Origin: Acinetobacter sp. XH1741
GTDB taxonomy: Bacteria; Pseudomonadota; Gammaproteobacteria; Pseudomonadales; Moraxellaceae
Direction of reading: 5' to 3'
DNA length: 64,000 nt
Assembly: GCF_041021895.1 (NCBI RefSeq)
Contig: NZ_CP157428.1
Location: 1,922,001-1,986,000, forward strand
Shown: positions 33,033-43,465 of the stretch, one piece after another
Position numbering within the stretch: the first letter of the stretch is position 1
Layout: each line of letters starts with the position of its first letter
Position numbers and translations under genes: made by a program
Notes under the pieces: model-generated
What the model was told of the DNA's origin: nothing
Database searches by the model: none
The model's input: only the letters and a program-made list of their open reading frames with translations

Positions 33033-34355
33033 TTAGTCCTCCAAAGAAAGATGTGCTGTGGCAAGCATTGGTTTTAGTCGGACAAGAAGCCAGATACTAA
33101 AGATTGCACTAAGAACAGCTGTAATAATAAATAGTATTTTAATATCAATTTTTAAAACACTTAAGATTAAGATTGAGAAAATTGCAGAAGAAACCATAAA
33201 TACAGCATTTAAAATATTATTCGCTGCAACCACTCGGGCACGATGTGAGCGTGGTGAGTAAGCCTGCATCATGGCATACAAAGGAACAATATAAAAACCG
33301 CCACTTATACCCAGTAAAGTCACAGCAATCATGACATGGTAGTAAACCCAGCCTTGAGTGAAGATATCTTTTAAAGTCAGTAATGCTCCGGTTTTTTCGG
33401 GTACAAAAGCCAGACTTGCTGCAAGATAAAGCGCAAAAACAGTAAGGCCAATTGCACCGATTGGTACCATTTTAATATTAATGTCTGAACCACCAATTTT
33501 GCGGCAAAGCAAAGAACCCACACCAATTCCGACTGAGAAGAAAGTTAGTAAAAGACTAACAACATTCTCTGATGCATGAAGATTTTGTTGGGTCAACTGC
33601 GGAATTTGCGTTAAATAAGTTGCTCCATAAAACCAGTACCACGAGTTACCTAATAAAATGGTGAATACTAAGGGTAAACTCTTGGCATATTTAATGGTTT
33701 GGAAACTGGTACGAATAAAGTTCCAGTCAATCTCTAAATCAGGTGCAGCAACTTTTTGTGGCAAAATGAAGCGACTAAATACATAGCCTATGCAAGCAAT
33801 AGCGACTACCGTAATACTAATCCACAATAAATTACCTTGTGATGAAGCAATTACGGCACCACCCAAGATCATACCAAACAAGATCGCCATAGATGTACCT
33901 GACTGAAACAGGGCATTACCAGACATGAGTTCATTTGGTTTTAAAATTTCAGGCAAAATCGCATATTTAATAGGGCCAAAAAAGGTTGAGTGTGTACCCA
34001 TTAAAAATAAAGCGAGAAGAAGTAGCCATAAATGACCCAATAAAAAACCAGCAGAACCGATGAGCATAATAATAATTTCTAATATTTTTATGCCACGCAC
34101 GAGTTGGGAGCGCTCATATTTGTCAGCAATTTGTCCAGCGGTTGCTGAAAAAAAGAAGTATGGCAAGATAAACAATAATGCTGCTAAATTATTGAGTGTG
34201 CTTACTGGGGCGGATTGCTGCTGAATCCAGCCATAAGTAATGACCAACAATAAAGCTTGCTTAAAAACATTGTCATTTAATGCGCCAAAAAACTGTGTAA
34301 AAAACATCGGTACAAACCGACGTGATGTCATCAGGGATTCATCTTGTTTCATCAT
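33033..34355 (-). CDS. MFS transporter, LplT/lysophospholipid transporter-like
   Basis: This 440-residue inner-membrane protein has about twelve hydrophobic segments and the characteristic opening RFVPMFFTQFFGALNDNVFKQAL, as in LplT and the MFS part of LplT-acyltransferase fusions. GQIADKYERSQLVRGIKILE is the MFS loop between segments 2 and 3. LplT-like proteins flip lysophospholipids inward for re-acylation; no acyltransferase domain is fused here, so substrate is inference. The start at 34355 (ATG) is taken instead of an upstream TTG; another ATG follows at 34352. coq7 follows after 3 bp. Confidence 0.84.
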   Translation of the reverse strand: MMKQDESLMTSRRFVPMFFTQFFGALNDNVFKQALLLVITYGWIQQQSAPVSTLNNLAALLFILPYFFFSATAGQIADKYERSQLVRGIKILEIIIMLIGSAGFLLGHLWLLLLALFLMGTHSTFFGPIKYAILPEILKPNELMSGNALFQSGTSMAILFGMILGGAVIASSQGNLLWISITVVAIACIGYVFSRFILPQKVAAPDLEIDWNFIRTSFQTIKYAKSLPLVFTILLGNSWYWFYGATYLTQIPQLTQQNLHASENVVSLLLTFFSVGIGVGSLLCRKIGGSDINIKMVPIGAIGLTVFALYLAASLAFVPEKTGALLTLKDIFTQGWVYYHVMIAVTLLGISGGFYIVPLYAMMQAYSPRSHRARVVAANNILNAVFMVSSAIFSILILSVLKIDIKILFIITAVLSAIFSIWLLVRLKPMLATAHLSLED

Positions 34356-34520
34356 GTGCAAGCTTCATTGAGTTTTATTAAAAAATGTGACGGAGTGTTA
34401 ATTTGCATCGAAAACCATGTATGATATTTTTAACGCTTGATTAAATGAAAAATCAATGGTTTCGAGTGAGTTTTATCCTCATATTGGTGCGTTTATTAAA
34501 AAATAAGTTTAGAGTTTTCC

Positions 34521-37247
34521 ATGCCTTCTAAAATTAAGTTTAAACAGTCAACTCTTTCTCACTCTATGCATTTAATCTTAAAAATGCAGAGTATACCTAA
34601 ACTTATTTGTAGCAGCCTATTGTTAAGTTTATGTGTTAGTCCTTGTTATGCTCAAAGTTCAGCTGAGACAGTAACACCAGCAACCACCCAAGCGGTAGCT
34701 GATTCATCATTACAGCAAATAAATACAAATAAGCAAAATGATGTTCCAATTACTGATGTGGCTACTTTAGTAACTCAAGCACAGCAACAACAAGATAGCT
34801 TGGCTATATTGCAACAACAAGAACAATTTCCAAATCAGATTGAAGAATTTAAGCCAATTACGCTTGATAATCTCGAAGATTTACCCGTTATGCCTGTTGA
34901 TCAGAACATGGCAAATGAAATTTATCGGGTAGCAGAAGAGGCAAAGACCGAAGCTCAAAACTTCCAAAATGGAACGCAAAAGCATCCGGAAATGGTGGTA
35001 AATGACGCATCACAAGCAGAGCTACATGATATTAATCAGGCACCTGTAAATATTGACCAGCTCATGCATGAGATTCAGTCGGACAGTAAGATTGTAGTCG
35101 AAGCCAACGAAACTGGGAAAACTTTACCTGAGCTTACAGCCGCTACTGAAGAACCACCCGAAACAAAAGGTTTTTTTAAGCGAATAATAAATAAAATCCG
35201 TCCACCGCGTGTGGTTCCGATGGAGCAAATACCTCGTATTACAGCCGAGGTCAGTGGGGCTCCAGCGGATCTTGCGAAAAATATTAAAGGTAAATTATCT
35301 ACATTTACCCAAGAATCATTTGAAGATTTTAATGCAGCATTGCCGCAACTTAGAAGTTTAAGTAATCAGGCTGCACAAGCTGTGGGTTATTACAACGCCG
35401 AGTTTCGTTTTGAGAAATTAAGTGCCAGTCGAGTTCGAGTTAACGTTACTCCAAACGAACCTGTAAGAATTAATGAACAAAATATTGAATTTAGTGGACC
35501 TGGTGAAAAACAACCACAGTTTCAGGTTATTCGTTTAGTTCCAGACCAAGACGTAGGGGATATTTTTAATCATGGTCTGTATGAAACAACCAAAAGCCGA
35601 ATTGTCGATGCTGCATCGAATAACGGTTATTTTGATGCATTTTGGCGTTTACATGATGTGAAAGTCAGCCAACCTGAAAATAAAGCAGATATTAATCTCA
35701 AGTATGAGACAGGTGAGCGGTATAAGCTGGGTAAGGTTGAGTTTCGTATGAGCGATCCTTCAAAACCGTTGCCGATCAAACTCAATATTCTTGAGAGTAT
35801 GGCACCTTGGAAAGAGGGTGATGACTACACATTCTGGCGTGTAAATACTTTAGCCAATAACTTGACGAACTCACGTTATTTTAACTACACCTTGGTCGAT
35901 TCTATTAAGCCTGATCCAATTGAAAAGCCACTTGAATTGCCACCAGATTTACAAGCTTTAGTCGATCAGCAAAACGTTAATATTGATGAATCGAAATTAC
36001 TTCCTGTAGAGCAACAACAGCTTGCTAAAGTACGTCAGTTGGCTTCATCTAGTAAAGAAGTTACTCAAGATGTCGTCGATGAAAAACAATTTGCCGGAAC
36101 TGAAAATGTACACTTAGCTGCAGCACCAGCTAGTTTAAAAGCGGCAGCAGTTGAACATGAAGAACAACAATCTGAACAAGACCGTTTACAAGCCAAAGCC
36201 CGTGAAGAAAAAGTAATTCCGGTGATTGTGACTTTAAATGCGGACAAACTAAATAGTTTGGAAACAGGTGTGGGTTATGGTACTGACACTGGGGCGCGTT
36301 TACGTAGTCAATATCGCCGCTCAATCGTGAACCAATACGGTCATTCATTTGATGCCAACTTTGAGCTTTCACAAATTCGCCAGTCCATAGATGGCCGTTA
36401 TAGTATTCCTTATAAACACCCATTAAATGATTACTTTAACATTGTTGGTGGTTATGAACGCGAGACTCGAAATAATATTGGTCCCGATGTAGGTTTACTT
36501 ACTGAATCGGCAGTATTGGGTGGTGAACGAGTGATTAAAAAGCCATTAGGTAACTGGCAACATACTATCGGGGTACGCTATCGTCTGGACCGCCTAACTC
36601 AAAAAGGTGATGTAGATATTTCTGAGTTACCAGATGCCTTTAAAACTGCTGCATCAGAGCAAGAAGCTTTATTGTTTAGTTATGAAACTTCAAAAACTTC
36701 GAGTAATACACGTTTAAACCCAACGAAAGCATTTAAACAAACTTATAAATTAGAACTTGGAAGCGAAAGCTTACTTTCAGATGCCAATATGGCAATTGCA
36801 ACAGCAGGCTGGAGATTTATCTATTCTTTAGGTGAACACGATGACCACCAGTTTGTTGGCCGATCAGATTTAAGTTATATTTTTACCGATAAATTTGATA
36901 AAGTTCCCTACAATTTAAGATTCTTTACTGGTGGTGACCAGTCATTACGTGGTTTTGATTATAAGAGTCTTTCACCAGAAGAAAATGGATATAAAATTGG
37001 TGGGCAGGCTTTGGCTGTAGGCTCTTTAGAATATAACTATCAATTCAAAGAGGGTTGGCGTGCAGCTGTTTTTTCTGATTTTGGTAATGCTTACGATAAG
37101 GATTTTAAAAACCCGACTGCCTATAGTGTTGGTGTCGGTATCCGCTGGAAATCTCCAATTGGGCCAATTCGTTTAGATGTGGCGTCAGGTATTTCAGACG
37201 ATAATCATCCGATTCGTTTACATTTCTTTATAGGTCCACAACTTTAA
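34521..37247 (+). CDS. tamA: TamA, outer-membrane autotransporter assembly factor (long form)
   Basis: This 908-residue Omp85-family protein has a signal sequence within the first 45 residues (SSLLLSLCVSPCYA/Q). It is followed by a long Gln- and Glu-rich extension without obvious domains (about 46-220), then a region of POTRA domains (about 235-480) and a C-terminal barrel ending IRLHFFIGPQL. The conserved GGDQSLRGFDYKSL, the family's RGF motif, is near residue 805. It partners TamB to insert outer-membrane proteins or transport lipids. E. coli TamA is 577 residues, so the extra N-terminal segment and the insert near 470-570 (VNIDESKLLPVEQQQ) are notable. tamB follows 26 bp later. Confidence 0.92.
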   Translation: MPSKIKFKQSTLSHSMHLILKMQSIPKLICSSLLLSLCVSPCYAQSSAETVTPATTQAVADSSLQQINTNKQNDVPITDVATLVTQAQQQQDSLAILQQQEQFPNQIEEFKPITLDNLEDLPVMPVDQNMANEIYRVAEEAKTEAQNFQNGTQKHPEMVVNDASQAELHDINQAPVNIDQLMHEIQSDSKIVVEANETGKTLPELTAATEEPPETKGFFKRIINKIRPPRVVPMEQIPRITAEVSGAPADLAKNIKGKLSTFTQESFEDFNAALPQLRSLSNQAAQAVGYYNAEFRFEKLSASRVRVNVTPNEPVRINEQNIEFSGPGEKQPQFQVIRLVPDQDVGDIFNHGLYETTKSRIVDAASNNGYFDAFWRLHDVKVSQPENKADINLKYETGERYKLGKVEFRMSDPSKPLPIKLNILESMAPWKEGDDYTFWRVNTLANNLTNSRYFNYTLVDSIKPDPIEKPLELPPDLQALVDQQNVNIDESKLLPVEQQQLAKVRQLASSSKEVTQDVVDEKQFAGTENVHLAAAPASLKAAAVEHEEQQSEQDRLQAKAREEKVIPVIVTLNADKLNSLETGVGYGTDTGARLRSQYRRSIVNQYGHSFDANFELSQIRQSIDGRYSIPYKHPLNDYFNIVGGYERETRNNIGPDVGLLTESAVLGGERVIKKPLGNWQHTIGVRYRLDRLTQKGDVDISELPDAFKTAASEQEALLFSYETSKTSSNTRLNPTKAFKQTYKLELGSESLLSDANMAIATAGWRFIYSLGEHDDHQFVGRSDLSYIFTDKFDKVPYNLRFFTGGDQSLRGFDYKSLSPEENGYKIGGQALAVGSLEYNYQFKEGWRAAVFSDFGNAYDKDFKNPTAYSVGVGIRWKSPIGPIRLDVASGISDDNHPIRLHFFIGPQL

Positions 37248-37273
37248 AAATAAAATTTTATTAGGTTTATTTT

Positions 37274-40200
37274 ATGGCGGAAGTAGAACAGCAGCCCACT
37301 TCGGCACCTAGCTCTCCTAAGAAGCGACGTATTTTACGTAGCTTCGTGCTGACGATATTAATCATACTTTTATTACTTGTTGCTTCTATCATTATTATGA
37401 TGTCGACTGACCGTGGAAGCCGTTTCTTATTAGACCGTGTTTTACAAGCTCAGCAAGTGATTAAATATGAATATGAAGGGGGTAATTTACTCAGAGGAAT
37501 TATCCTTAAAAATATTATTGTTCAGTTAAAAGAGGTTGATGTTACTTTAGATCGAGCTGATGTCCGCTTGGGGTGGCGTTCTTTATTATTAGAAAAAGAA
37601 GTCCATTTGAGTAATGCAGATGTACGTAATTTAATCATTATTAATAAAGCTCCCCCATCAAATAAACCATTTGAATTTAAACCGATTAAATTGCCATTTG
37701 TGCTTCGTGTAGATAAAGCAGATGTTGATCATTTAGAAATTAAAAATTCAGGCACAGTTGTAAATTTCCATGACGTTCATTTAAATGACGCACTTTGGTC
37801 AGATACCAAATTAAAATTTGAAAACTCGAGTATGGACATGGGTTATCTTTCTGTGCATAACGCAACAGGAAAGATGGACTTTAGCGGGAAATATCCACTA
37901 GATGCGACAGCAGATCTAAAAATTCCTTCTCTAAAAAGCTTAAATATTCAAGATATTAAAGTTGCTGCACGAGGGAGTTTAGATACTATACGTGCAGGTG
38001 TTGCAACCACCACACCAGATTTATTAACTGGTTGGGTTGTTTTACATCCTGTTCGTCATGAAGTGCCTATGCAAGGCGCATTGTTATTCAAAAATTATCA
38101 TTTGCCTTTATTGGTTGAACAAAAATTATTTGCTAAAAACGGTGTCATTAATTTTCAGGGTGATATTAAACAACTAAACTTAGCACTTGATACTGACTTA
38201 AAAGGTGAGAATTTACCCGAAGGCCAATATAATGCCTTAATGAATACAGATCTCGTTCACCAGTTGAATATTACTAACTTTAATGGTCAGCTCATGAAAG
38301 GAGCTGTTAACTTAAAAGGTTTGGTAAATTGGAAAGATCATGTCACTTGGGATGTAAAAGGCCGTTTAGATCATATTAATCCTAAAGATAAAGCGATTCC
38401 TCAAGTCGTTCAGGATTTCTTACCGCCAAGTTTAGATGCTGCTGTTGCTTCAACTGGTTCTTTAGAAAAAGGCACTGAAGTATTGGCTAATATTAATTTT
38501 GACCGCTATGAGTCTTGGAAACTTAAATTAAACCAAGCACCTGAGAAAAATAAAAAACCACAGCCTATGTTAATGAATGTGGCTTGGGCAAATATAGATC
38601 GGGCAATGCCATATATCGGCTGGTTGAGTAGTGATAGTGGTCAAGTTGATCTGACTTTGCGAGATGGTCAGCAAGATATTAAGGTGGCTACTAAAGTATA
38701 TCAGCATGAAAAAACTTTATTGCCAGCAGGACAATATCTCGCAACGTTGAATGTTAAAGATAATATCTTGAATGTTCCGAGTTTTAGCTTTGCTGCACAA
38801 AAGGGTAGTCTTAATGGACAGGCTAAAGTTTTACTTCCTACTGAAAAACGCCAGTTGGCTTGGAACGCATTGTTAAATGCAAAAGACTTTAATCCACAAA
38901 GTATTCATGCGGCAGCACCTGTTAATCTTCTAAATGGTTCAATTAAAGCAAATGGTTTTGCTAAACCAAACCAGCAAATCATTCAGTTTGAGAAAATTGA
39001 TTTAACTGGTCGATTGGCTCAAGCCAGTCAAGAGACTGTAAGTTTAGGCGGGAAAAGTACAGCCGCTTTATTATTTAATGATGTTAAAGCTGGTGGTGGT
39101 TTTAAAGGTTTTGCAGTCAATTATGACGGATCTTTAAAAGCTCTTAATCAGGCCAATGGTTTATTAAAATTCTCTATTGCAGGTACCCCAGAATTTATTC
39201 GTATTAGCCAGTTACAGCACGATGGTGTTGCTGGGAAAATCTATGCGACGGGATCATTAAATTTAAAAGACCGTCTTGCTTGGGATATTAATAGTTCATT
39301 AGTCCGTTTTAAACCTCAATATTTTGTCTCTAGTGTAAAAGGCGAAATATCAGGAAACGTAAAAACTCAAGGTGTTTGGTCCGATAAATTAAAGCGTATT
39401 GATATTCAGCAATTGAATCTTGCAGGTTTTTTAAATAATAAACCAGTAAGAGGTAAAGGTAACTTATCTGTACTCATGGATTCGAACCAAAAAGGCTTTT
39501 TACCTCAACAGTTTGAAGCGAATAATCTATTTTTAGTTTATGCCCAAAACCAGCTACAAGCGACTGGTAATGCGCAGAATTTAAAAATTAAGCTCAATGC
39601 ACCTGCACTTTATGAATTGTATCCTGGTTTAAGTGGTCGTGCGTATGGGGACTTGAGTGTTCAGTCTCAACCGCGTCTTAAAGCAATCGCGAATATTGCG
39701 GTTGATAATTTTGCCTTTAATAACTTGGTAAGTGTTAAAAAGCTTCGTATTCAGGGTGAACTTCCTACTTCAGAAACAACACCAACTCAGCTTACTGCAA
39801 AGCTAGACAATTTACGTAGTGGTAGTCGTGTCATCCAGTCTGCTGAGCTTAATTTGGCAGGAACAAGAAAAGCGCATCTGTTAAAAGTGCAGGCCAATAA
39901 TAATATCTCTAAATTTTATGTTCAGTTGGCAGGTGGTCTTAACCAGAATAACGATTGGTTAGGACAAATTCAGAAAGGAAGCTTTGATTCGCGTCGAATT
40001 CGTTTAGCGCAAAATCAAAATGCACCTGTTGTTTTCTCGTCAGCACGTTCTGAGTTATATGTTGGGCAGCATTGTTGGCAAAGTAGAAATAGTCAGTTAT
40101 GTCTTGATCAACCTGTGCGAGTAAGTAAGGCACAAGGTAATATTTCGTTTGTTACTCAAAATCTGGACTTAGGTGATTTTGCAGCATTTATGCCAGAAGG

Positions 40201-41779
40201 TCTGGCTATGACGGGTCAACTTAATGGTTATGCTAAAGCTTCTTGGGTAAATGGTGGACATCCTAAGCTTGATGCACGTTTAGTGACCCGTAAAGGTGAA
40301 CTTGGTCTGGCTGCCGAAGACCCACAAGATCCGCCAACAACCTTGGCTTATGATGAGTTAAGTGTAATTGCGAAAAGTATTTCAGAAGGTTTATTGTTCC
40401 GTGTTGATGTAAAAACACCTGATATTGGTACTGGATATGCAAATGTCATTATTAATCCATATCAATCATCAATGCCAATGCATGGTGAGGTAGCATTTAA
40501 CGATGTACAGTTAAAAGTCTTAAAACCGTTTATTCAAGACGTGCGTTCAATGAGTGGTACTTTGGCATTGGCAGGTAAAGTGAATGGAACATTAACTCAG
40601 CCACAGTTTACAGGTGAAATGCGCTTGAAAAATGGGGCAATCAGTATGATTTCCCTGCCGGTTAACTTAACCAATGTACAAGTATATTCATCTATTCGTC
40701 AGGATATGGCGACCATTGATGGTGCATTTAACAGTGGCCAAGGTGTTGGATTACTCAAAGGTAGTTTTGATTGGAAAGATACACCACGTTTACAGTTGAA
40801 TTTAAAAGGCGATAACTTACTTGTACGTCAAGCACCATTAATTACAGCAATTGCCAATCCGAATTTGACACTTGATATGTATCCTTTCGATAAGCGCTTA
40901 AGCTTAAAAGGATCGGTAGATATTCCTCGTGCACGTATTTCAATGCCTGAAACAACGGCACCTGTCATTAATACATCTTCAGATGTTCGGATCGTTCGTC
41001 AAGGGCAAGACCCGCTTGCAATTTTACGTGCCGCAAAACCTTGGGATATTCGTGCTGATATTTCGGTGAATGTGGGTAATCAGGTTATTTTCCAAGGCTT
41101 TAACAGTAATATTCCTTTAGTGGGGCGTTTGAACTTAACCCAACGTGGTTATGAAACAGCAATGCGCGCAATGGGGGCTATTGGTGTAAGCCAAAAAGTG
41201 AAAATTGAAGCGTATGGACAGAGCTTAGATTTGAACCGTGCAATTGCCCGTTTCAATGGGCCATTGGCAAATCCGACTTTAGATATTGATGCCAATAAAA
41301 ATGTTCAGGGTAGTATGGTGGGTGTTCGTGTTACAGGTACGGCATCATCACCAAGTATTCAAGTTTATAATGATGCAGGTCTTTCTGAGCAAGAAGCCTT
41401 AAATGCACTCGTGACAGGGCGTATTAATGAAGGTTCAAGTGGTTTAAGTAATGCAGAAGGATTTAAATCTGATGTAAACAATACGATTGCTGCTGCTGGT
41501 ATTAGTATGGGCCTAGGTGGTACACGTGCTTTAACAAACCAAATTGGCCGTACTTTTGGTCTAAGTGGGCTTGCATTAGATGCTCAAGGTACAGGTGACG
41601 ATACACAAGTAAGCCTTACTGGATACATTACGCCTGACTTATTCATTCGTTATGGTGTGGGTGTATTTACTCCTGTCAATAAGCTTACGTTGCGTTATCA
41701 AATGAACCGCCGCTTATATTTAGAAGCGAGTCAGTCTTTAGAAAGAGCAATCGACTTATTCTACAACTGGCGTTTCTAA
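37274..41779 (+). CDS. tamB: TamB, translocation and assembly module subunit
   Basis: This 1501-residue AsmA-like envelope protein has one N-terminal membrane anchor (about residues 22-43, after a basic SPKKRRILRSF stretch). A very long beta-rich repeat region spans the periplasm, and the C-terminal DUF490 domain is at about 1140-1501, with SEQEALNALVTGRINEGSS and LTGYITPDLFIRYGVGVF, ending FYNWRF. TamB is proposed to form a hydrophobic bridge between inner and outer membranes, working with TamA. Length is similar to other gammaproteobacterial TamB proteins. Confidence 0.95.
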   Translation: MAEVEQQPTSAPSSPKKRRILRSFVLTILIILLLLVASIIIMMSTDRGSRFLLDRVLQAQQVIKYEYEGGNLLRGIILKNIIVQLKEVDVTLDRADVRLGWRSLLLEKEVHLSNADVRNLIIINKAPPSNKPFEFKPIKLPFVLRVDKADVDHLEIKNSGTVVNFHDVHLNDALWSDTKLKFENSSMDMGYLSVHNATGKMDFSGKYPLDATADLKIPSLKSLNIQDIKVAARGSLDTIRAGVATTTPDLLTGWVVLHPVRHEVPMQGALLFKNYHLPLLVEQKLFAKNGVINFQGDIKQLNLALDTDLKGENLPEGQYNALMNTDLVHQLNITNFNGQLMKGAVNLKGLVNWKDHVTWDVKGRLDHINPKDKAIPQVVQDFLPPSLDAAVASTGSLEKGTEVLANINFDRYESWKLKLNQAPEKNKKPQPMLMNVAWANIDRAMPYIGWLSSDSGQVDLTLRDGQQDIKVATKVYQHEKTLLPAGQYLATLNVKDNILNVPSFSFAAQKGSLNGQAKVLLPTEKRQLAWNALLNAKDFNPQSIHAAAPVNLLNGSIKANGFAKPNQQIIQFEKIDLTGRLAQASQETVSLGGKSTAALLFNDVKAGGGFKGFAVNYDGSLKALNQANGLLKFSIAGTPEFIRISQLQHDGVAGKIYATGSLNLKDRLAWDINSSLVRFKPQYFVSSVKGEISGNVKTQGVWSDKLKRIDIQQLNLAGFLNNKPVRGKGNLSVLMDSNQKGFLPQQFEANNLFLVYAQNQLQATGNAQNLKIKLNAPALYELYPGLSGRAYGDLSVQSQPRLKAIANIAVDNFAFNNLVSVKKLRIQGELPTSETTPTQLTAKLDNLRSGSRVIQSAELNLAGTRKAHLLKVQANNNISKFYVQLAGGLNQNNDWLGQIQKGSFDSRRIRLAQNQNAPVVFSSARSELYVGQHCWQSRNSQLCLDQPVRVSKAQGNISFVTQNLDLGDFAAFMPEGLAMTGQLNGYAKASWVNGGHPKLDARLVTRKGELGLAAEDPQDPPTTLAYDELSVIAKSISEGLLFRVDVKTPDIGTGYANVIINPYQSSMPMHGEVAFNDVQLKVLKPFIQDVRSMSGTLALAGKVNGTLTQPQFTGEMRLKNGAISMISLPVNLTNVQVYSSIRQDMATIDGAFNSGQGVGLLKGSFDWKDTPRLQLNLKGDNLLVRQAPLITAIANPNLTLDMYPFDKRLSLKGSVDIPRARISMPETTAPVINTSSDVRIVRQGQDPLAILRAAKPWDIRADISVNVGNQVIFQGFNSNIPLVGRLNLTQRGYETAMRAMGAIGVSQKVKIEAYGQSLDLNRAIARFNGPLANPTLDIDANKNVQGSMVGVRVTGTASSPSIQVYNDAGLSEQEALNALVTGRINEGSSGLSNAEGFKSDVNNTIAAAGISMGLGGTRALTNQIGRTFGLSGLALDAQGTGDDTQVSLTGYITPDLFIRYGVGVFTPVNKLTLRYQMNRRLYLEASQSLERAIDLFYNWRF

Positions 41780-42096
41780 GTAGATGGGCAGTAAATCTTG
41801 GAAAAGATGCCATCACTTGTAATGCTTTATTTGAATTGAGTCATTAATGAATAGAAGAAAAGCTCACCTTCCGGTGGGCTTTTATTTTTGCTCTCATGGT
41901 ATTTTAAAAATTTGAATATTTATCAGATCAGGCATTGGTTTGTTCCCATGACCTAAGCCTTGAAAGGCATTCTGATTAAAGAAAATTCACTTGAAAATTG
42001 CAGTTTTATAAATTAGTTTTCAGAATCATTAAATGAAATTAGTTTGTTATACCTTGTTGATAGTTAAAAATAAGGTGAGTTTTTCAAGGAAATACA
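41780..42096. other. 317-bp intergenic region after tamB
   Basis: Contains the tamB terminator (41858-41883) and the upstream region of the lactonase-fold gene. The rest is AT-rich; I see no gene or clear promoter consensus. Confidence 0.55.
41858..41886 (+). terminator. Terminator after tamB
   Basis: AAAAGCTCACC (41858-41868) pairs with GGTGGGCTTTT (41873-41883, one G-U pair) around TTCC and is followed by ATTTTTG. Confidence 0.88.
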
Positions 42097-43332
42097 GTGA
42101 AAATAGATTCTTATGTTGAAATTAAACAGAGCAAGGTTAACGATACACATATTAAATATCGTGGGCTCATTCATAAATTAACCGCCACATTGTCGCTGAC
42201 GCTTTTATCATTTGGTTGGAACTCCACCGTAAATGCTGCACAACAACAAATCGCTTTAGTAGGAACTTGGACATCAATTCCTGATGCACCGCTTGTGCAA
42301 AAACCAAAACAAGCTAGTGAAGGTTTGTACCAGCTTCAATTTAATGGCGATGGAACTTTAACTCCTGTTAAAGTATTAAAAATGAAAAGTCCTTCTTGGA
42401 TTGTCAAATCAAAAGATGGCCGTTTTGCTTATACAACGAATGAAGAAAATGAAGGGGCAGTGACTGCATTATCAGTTCAAAACGCAAAAGTGGAAGTTTT
42501 GAACACAGTAAATAGTCATGGTGGGCATCCAACACATGCAACAATCAGTTTAGATGGTAAATTCTTGTTTGTGTCTAATTATTCGGCATTTGATAAAGGT
42601 CGTGGTGGGGTAGCTGTTTTCCCAATTTTAGCAAACGGCCATTTGGGTGAAATGGTACAAAATATAGTTTTCGCAGAAGGTTCTGGTCATGTCAAAGGTC
42701 GTCAAGAGAGTGGCCATGCACATTCGACAACTTTCAGCCCAGATGGCAAGTATTTATATGCGAGCGATCTAGGAAATGACAAAGTTTATGCTTTTCGTTA
42801 TAACCCGAGTAATCTCCAACCACTTGAAGCGGACAGCAATCGAGACGTGACTCTCGGTCATGGTTCTGGTCCACGTCATATGGTCTTTTCACAAAATGGC
42901 AAACATGCATACCTTACCGCAGAAATGCAAAGTGAGATCGTGATATTTAATGTGCAAGATGGCTATTTGAAAAAAGTGGGCCAGCTAAAACTAATTCACG
43001 AGGACAAAACACCTGAGTTCAAGAGTGCGAGTGGAATTATCTTGAGTCCAAATGGCAAATATGTAATTGCTGCTAATCGCGGTGCAGACAACAAACTTCT
43101 GGTCTTTAAAATCCAACAAAATGGATTGCTCGGTAAACCGACAGTTTATAAAGCTAATGGTATTGAACCACGCGCTTTCTCATTCGATATGTCGGGTAAA
43201 TATCTGTATGTGACCAATGTTTTTAGTAATAACATTAGTTTGTTCCGCTTTGATGGGGAAAAAGGTACTTTAAAATCCATTGGTGATGCAGCAAAACTTT
43301 CTACACCTACGGATATTAAATTTTTTAACTAA
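42097..43332 (+). CDS. Exported lactonase-family beta-propeller protein
   Basis: This 411-residue protein belongs to the seven-bladed lactonase family (6-phosphogluconolactonase type, PF10282), with repeated blade motifs such as SPDGKYLYASDLGNDKVYAF near residue 211, LSPNGKYVIAANRGADNKLLVF near 313 and FDMSGKYLYVTNVFSNNISLF near 365. A long basic N-terminus precedes a hydrophobic segment ending STVNA/A (about residue 48), so it is probably periplasmic and therefore unlikely to serve the cytoplasmic pentose phosphate pathway. The start is GTG with AAGGA 7 bp upstream. Its substrate is unknown. Confidence 0.85.
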   Translation: MKIDSYVEIKQSKVNDTHIKYRGLIHKLTATLSLTLLSFGWNSTVNAAQQQIALVGTWTSIPDAPLVQKPKQASEGLYQLQFNGDGTLTPVKVLKMKSPSWIVKSKDGRFAYTTNEENEGAVTALSVQNAKVEVLNTVNSHGGHPTHATISLDGKFLFVSNYSAFDKGRGGVAVFPILANGHLGEMVQNIVFAEGSGHVKGRQESGHAHSTTFSPDGKYLYASDLGNDKVYAFRYNPSNLQPLEADSNRDVTLGHGSGPRHMVFSQNGKHAYLTAEMQSEIVIFNVQDGYLKKVGQLKLIHEDKTPEFKSASGIILSPNGKYVIAANRGADNKLLVFKIQQNGLLGKPTVYKANGIEPRAFSFDMSGKYLYVTNVFSNNISLFRFDGEKGTLKSIGDAAKLSTPTDIKFFN

Positions 43333-43374
43333 CCCGAATCACAAAACGAGCATTACTCATACTTCATATCAAAG

Positions 43375-43401
43375 ACCGAGAATTTATATCTCGGTTTTTT
43401 T
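43375..43401 (+). terminator. Terminator after the lactonase-family gene
   Basis: ACCGAGA (43375-43381) pairs with TCTCGGT (43389-43395) and is followed by a run of T to 43401, 43 bp after the stop. Confidence 0.88.
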
Positions 43402-43465
43402 ATGGCAGTTTTTGCAAAGTTTGTCAGATTCAGTATGATGTGGTCAGCATAGTCTGTGTAGAGTA

